A stretch of DNA of 8,505 bases from Gammaproteobacteria bacterium (GTDB lineage: Bacteria > Pseudomonadota > Gammaproteobacteria > Pseudomonadales > Pseudohongiellaceae): contig JAESUT010000024.1 of NCBI GenBank assembly GCA_016762995.1, positions 8,044 to 16,548 of the forward strand, in the 5' to 3' direction. This document shows positions 6,231 to 8,505 of this stretch, in pieces (position 1 is the stretch's first letter; each line of letters begins with the position of its first letter). A program made the position numbers and the translations under genes. Under the pieces are notes generated by a model, which was given only the letters and a program-made list of their open reading frames with translations, made no database searches and had not been told where the DNA came from.

Positions 6231-7976
6231 ATGAGAGTCCCTTTTTCAAAATCTGTTGTCCTAATGTTGCTAGCAAGTTCTTTCTCTGCCTATTCACAGA
6301 CGACCACGATTAGCAGCGAATCGTCGCAGGAAGGCTCATGGACTCATGGTTTTATGGCCGCTGTAGCTAACCCCAGAGCCACCGAGGCAGCAGCGGAGAT
6401 GTTGTCGCGTGGTGGGCACGCGGTCGATGCTGCCATCGCTGCGCATGCAGTACTTGGTTTGCTTGAACCTGAAAGTTCAGGACTTGGAGGCGGAGGCTTT
6501 ATGTTGGTCTTCGACCGGGCTGACCGACAAGTGCGTTTTTTTGACGGGCGCGAAGCGGCGCCTAGCGGCGCCCGTGCCGATATGTTTATGAACGATGACA
6601 GCCCCATGGGTTATTACGATGCAAACCAAAGTGGTAATGCAGTTGGTGTACCTGGCACTATTGCTCTGTATAAAAGTACGCACGACTCATATGGCAAGCT
6701 GCCTTGGGCCGACTTATTTGAGCCAGCTATCCAACTTGCCGAACAAGGTTTTGAAGTAACAAGCAAAATGGCGAGTTATCTCCCTGCTCTGGCAAGCCGT
6801 AGCCGACTTGATGAGAACGCGGGTGCGGCAGAATATTTTTACCCTAATGGGGAGCCACTTCAAGCTGGAGCACTGATTCGAAATCCTGAGTATGCAGCGA
6901 CTCTTCGCCGCGTCGCTACCGAAGGTCCGATGGCGTTCTATTCTGGTGAAATTGCAGAGTCCATAGTAGCAGCCACGCAGGCAGGAGATGATGGTGGCAC
7001 TCTCACTATGGAAGACATGGCCAATTACAAGGTAATAGAGCGGCCTGCTGTATGTGGCGTCTGGCGTGAGTTAAACATTTGCGCCGCAACCCCGCCCTCA
7101 TCCGGCGCTATCCAGATAATGATAGCCAAGCTGTATGATAAATTATTGCCAGTGGATCCTACGACTACTCAGCGAGTCAGGGCATTCGTGGATGCGCAGC
7201 GACTAGCCTACGCCGATCGTGATTACTATTTTGGTGATCCGGATCATGTAGATGTACCAGTGGCGGAGTTACTTGATTCACGCTATTTAGACTCTCGCGC
7301 CAGCAGCCCTACTGCGCCTAGCGCCATGCCAGTCCATGGTGATCCTAAGCTTGTCTTAGGAAATGGCAGTGCAGCAATATTCGCCGAAGACAGTACCAGC
7401 GAGCCTGCTGGCACTACACATTTTTCTATCGTGGACAGTGAAGGCAACGCAGTCTCAGCCACCATGACTGTGGAGTCTGCCTTTGGCTCCAAACGTTGGG
7501 CGGCAGGTTTTGTGCTCAACAACGAAATGACAGATTTTGCTAGGGTGTATGATCCAGACGAGCCGGAAGCTGCCAATATGGTGCGCCCAGGTGCCCGGCC
7601 CCGTTCTTCCATGTCACCAACTATCGTACTTAACGCGGACAATGAATTGTTTATGGTCACCGGCTCCCCGGGAGGCAATTCTATCCCCGCTTATACCGCT
7701 AAAACTCTAATAGGCATTGTCGACTGGAAATTGTCAGTGCAGGAAGCGGTCAATTTCCCCAATATCATTGCTCGTGGACAATCGGTACGTGTAGAAGTTG
7801 GGGTGGAGCCAGGCCCAGCTTTGTCAGCCGCATTGACGGAATATGGTTACGATGTACGGGAAAGTCAGGGCGAGAACTCTGGCTTGCATGTTATTTTAGT
7901 GGGTGAAAATGGTCTGGAAGGTGCCGCTGACCCGCGTCGACTTGGAACCGTGATGAATACAGCGCCGTCGCGCTGA
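6231..7976 (+). CDS. ggt: Exported gamma-glutamyltransferase family protein
   Basis: 581 residues from the ATG at 6231, preceded by a weak GAGA eight bases upstream; a GTG at 6216 in the same frame is less likely because it lengthens the signal peptide. The signal peptide covers about 1-22 (SFSAYSQ). The self-cleaving Ntn-hydrolase layout is complete: large subunit with GRE (R107, matching the alpha-carboxylate Arg), then AG-TTHFSIVD, where T395 would become the N-terminal nucleophile of the small subunit. Further matches to E. coli GGT are T413, E432 and D435 (LNNEMTDF), S459-S460 (RSSMSPT) and G481-G482 (GSPGG). E. coli Asn411 is Glu (E415) here, and the segment between D435 and S459 is about five residues shorter than the E. 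coli lid-loop region. Family activity is hydrolysis or transfer of gamma-glutamyl groups, e.g. of glutathione, in the periplasm. The E415 form is frequent in divergent bacterial members, so the true substrate may differ. Confidence 0.9.
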   Translation: MRVPFSKSVVLMLLASSFSAYSQTTTISSESSQEGSWTHGFMAAVANPRATEAAAEMLSRGGHAVDAAIAAHAVLGLLEPESSGLGGGGFMLVFDRADRQVRFFDGREAAPSGARADMFMNDDSPMGYYDANQSGNAVGVPGTIALYKSTHDSYGKLPWADLFEPAIQLAEQGFEVTSKMASYLPALASRSRLDENAGAAEYFYPNGEPLQAGALIRNPEYAATLRRVATEGPMAFYSGEIAESIVAATQAGDDGGTLTMEDMANYKVIERPAVCGVWRELNICAATPPSSGAIQIMIAKLYDKLLPVDPTTTQRVRAFVDAQRLAYADRDYYFGDPDHVDVPVAELLDSRYLDSRASSPTAPSAMPVHGDPKLVLGNGSAAIFAEDSTSEPAGTTHFSIVDSEGNAVSATMTVESAFGSKRWAAGFVLNNEMTDFARVYDPDEPEAANMVRPGARPRSSMSPTIVLNADNELFMVTGSPGGNSIPAYTAKTLIGIVDWKLSVQEAVNFPNIIARGQSVRVEVGVEPGPALSAALTEYGYDVRESQGENSGLHVILVGENGLEGAADPRRLGTVMNTAPSR

Positions 7977-8119
7977 AGTGCACTCAACAACAAGACGGAC
8001 GATCTTAAGGTTGTGCTAGCTGTCAGCAACGCGCGCGGATAAACCGGTACTCCTCCAAAACTGCCCGAGCCAGACAATCGTGTGCATCTCACCGATTGCC
8101 GATTTCTGGCAGCGTAAGG
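7977..8119. other. Convergent intergenic gap
   Basis: 143 bases lie between the ends of the gamma-glutamyltransferase and acylase genes. A weak imperfect hairpin (GTTGTGCT with AGCAAC, about 8010-8030) is present without a T run. No clear intrinsic terminator or gene is visible. Confidence 0.4.
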
Positions 8120-8505
8120 CTAATTTCCGGGAGAATATTTTCTTTCTAAATTCGCTTCGATGTCTTCTCTGTAGAACAGCACGTCTCTAAACTCACCTCG
8201 TGTATACATCTCGGCTTGATCATCGAAATGAGGTGAATCGGGGTCGTTGTTCAATCCACCGACCGTTATCGCCTTTGCAGTCACTTTGTTGCCGAACTGT
8301 ACTGCTGCGACAAAGCTATTTCCACTAGTGCCGTACATCTTCTTGGTGCCCGGATAAGTACGACTTCCAAATGAAGCTAGCGAGCCCCAGCGCGAAGAGG
8401 CGAAAGCTACCGGCAGGCTTTCTGCCTCATCGTCAAAATCTTGCACGATATCGCGGTTCAGTCGTTGACAGCGATTCACTTCTCCCCAGGGAACGCGCCA
8501 ATCGC
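8120..8505 (-). CDS. Penicillin-acylase family Ntn hydrolase, C-terminus (partial, runs off right edge)
   Basis: The minus-strand frame is open from the window edge to the TAG at 8122-8120, giving about 127 residues. A GTG at 8479 is internal, because the frame continues upstream as DWRVPWGE and joins VNRCQRL without a break. The signature of the acylase C-terminus is clear: WRVPWGEVNR, then FASSRWGSLASFG, YPGTKKMYGTSGNSF, ITVGG, DPDSPHFDDQAEMY and a closing FRDVLFYREDI. In this family (penicillin G acylase, AHL acylases, aculeacin acylase-like enzymes) the beta subunit carries an N-terminal Ser nucleophile, which lies outside the window, so activity cannot be judged. These are exported enzymes cleaving side-chain amides; candidates are N-acyl-homoserine lactones, acylated peptides or other amides. 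It is convergent with the gamma-glutamyltransferase gene, so it is not in that operon. Confidence 0.88.
   Translation of the reverse strand, partial: DWRVPWGEVNRCQRLNRDIVQDFDDEAESLPVAFASSRWGSLASFGSRTYPGTKKMYGTSGNSFVAAVQFGNKVTAKAITVGGLNNDPDSPHFDDQAEMYTRGEFRDVLFYREDIEANLERKYSPGN

Noticed and set aside
8003..8117. Plus-strand frame reading KVVLAVSNARG-stop-TGTPPKLPEPD..., considered as a second gene relic with one nonsense codon.
   Set aside because: About 38 codons with one stop is not unusual by chance, and I do not recognise a family in it.
8120..8479. Treating the 119-residue frame from the GTG at 8479 as a complete small protein.
   Set aside because: The frame stays open to the window edge and the residues upstream (DWRVPWGE) complete the acylase motif, so this is the end of a longer gene.

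Overview
The window looks like chromosomal DNA of a free-living, probably marine, gammaproteobacterium. The evidence is indirect: Sec and lipoprotein export signals of Gram-negative type, a FecR-domain exported protein, and exported hydrolases of kinds common in that group. No rRNA, tRNA or phylogenetic marker is present, so this assignment is an inference. Nothing marks a phage, plasmid, IS element or CRISPR locus.

Layout, left to right. 1-177 (minus) is the N-terminus of a nitroreductase-family flavoprotein running off the left edge, with a good sigma70-type promoter at 217-245. About 313-633 (plus) holds a decayed relic: the C-terminal tail of a large M14 zinc-carboxypeptidase-type protein, with an in-frame TAA and an apparent internal deletion. 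664-687 is a strong GC hairpin just past the stop of the next gene. 694-3366 (minus) encodes an 890-residue exported FecR-domain protein. Its middle is built from in-frame DNA repeats: a 36/40-codon minisatellite, a 19-residue Thr tract and a Gly-Asn hexamer run. 3367-3748 is non-coding upstream DNA with an imperfect direct repeat. 3749-4297 (minus) is a small exported cupin, and 4387-5754 (minus) is an M19 membrane-dipeptidase-type lipoprotein. A 476-base gap follows, with two palindromic elements and one plausible extended -10 box. 6231-7976 (plus) is a complete exported gamma-glutamyltransferase-family enzyme. 8120-8505 (minus) is the C-terminus of a penicillin-acylase-family Ntn hydrolase running off the right edge.

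Functional picture (inference). The divergent gamma-glutamyltransferase and dipeptidase are the two enzymes classically needed to break glutathione-type gamma-glutamyl peptides into amino acids outside the cytoplasm: one removes the gamma-glutamyl group, the other splits Cys-Gly. The cupin lies downstream of the dipeptidase on the same strand and may be co-transcribed. The acylase fragment and the carboxypeptidase relic fit a neighbourhood rich in amide- and peptide-bond hydrolases. No convincing new system is visible. The most unusual items are the repeat-built FecR protein, the carboxypeptidase relic and the unexplained DNA in the intergenic regions.
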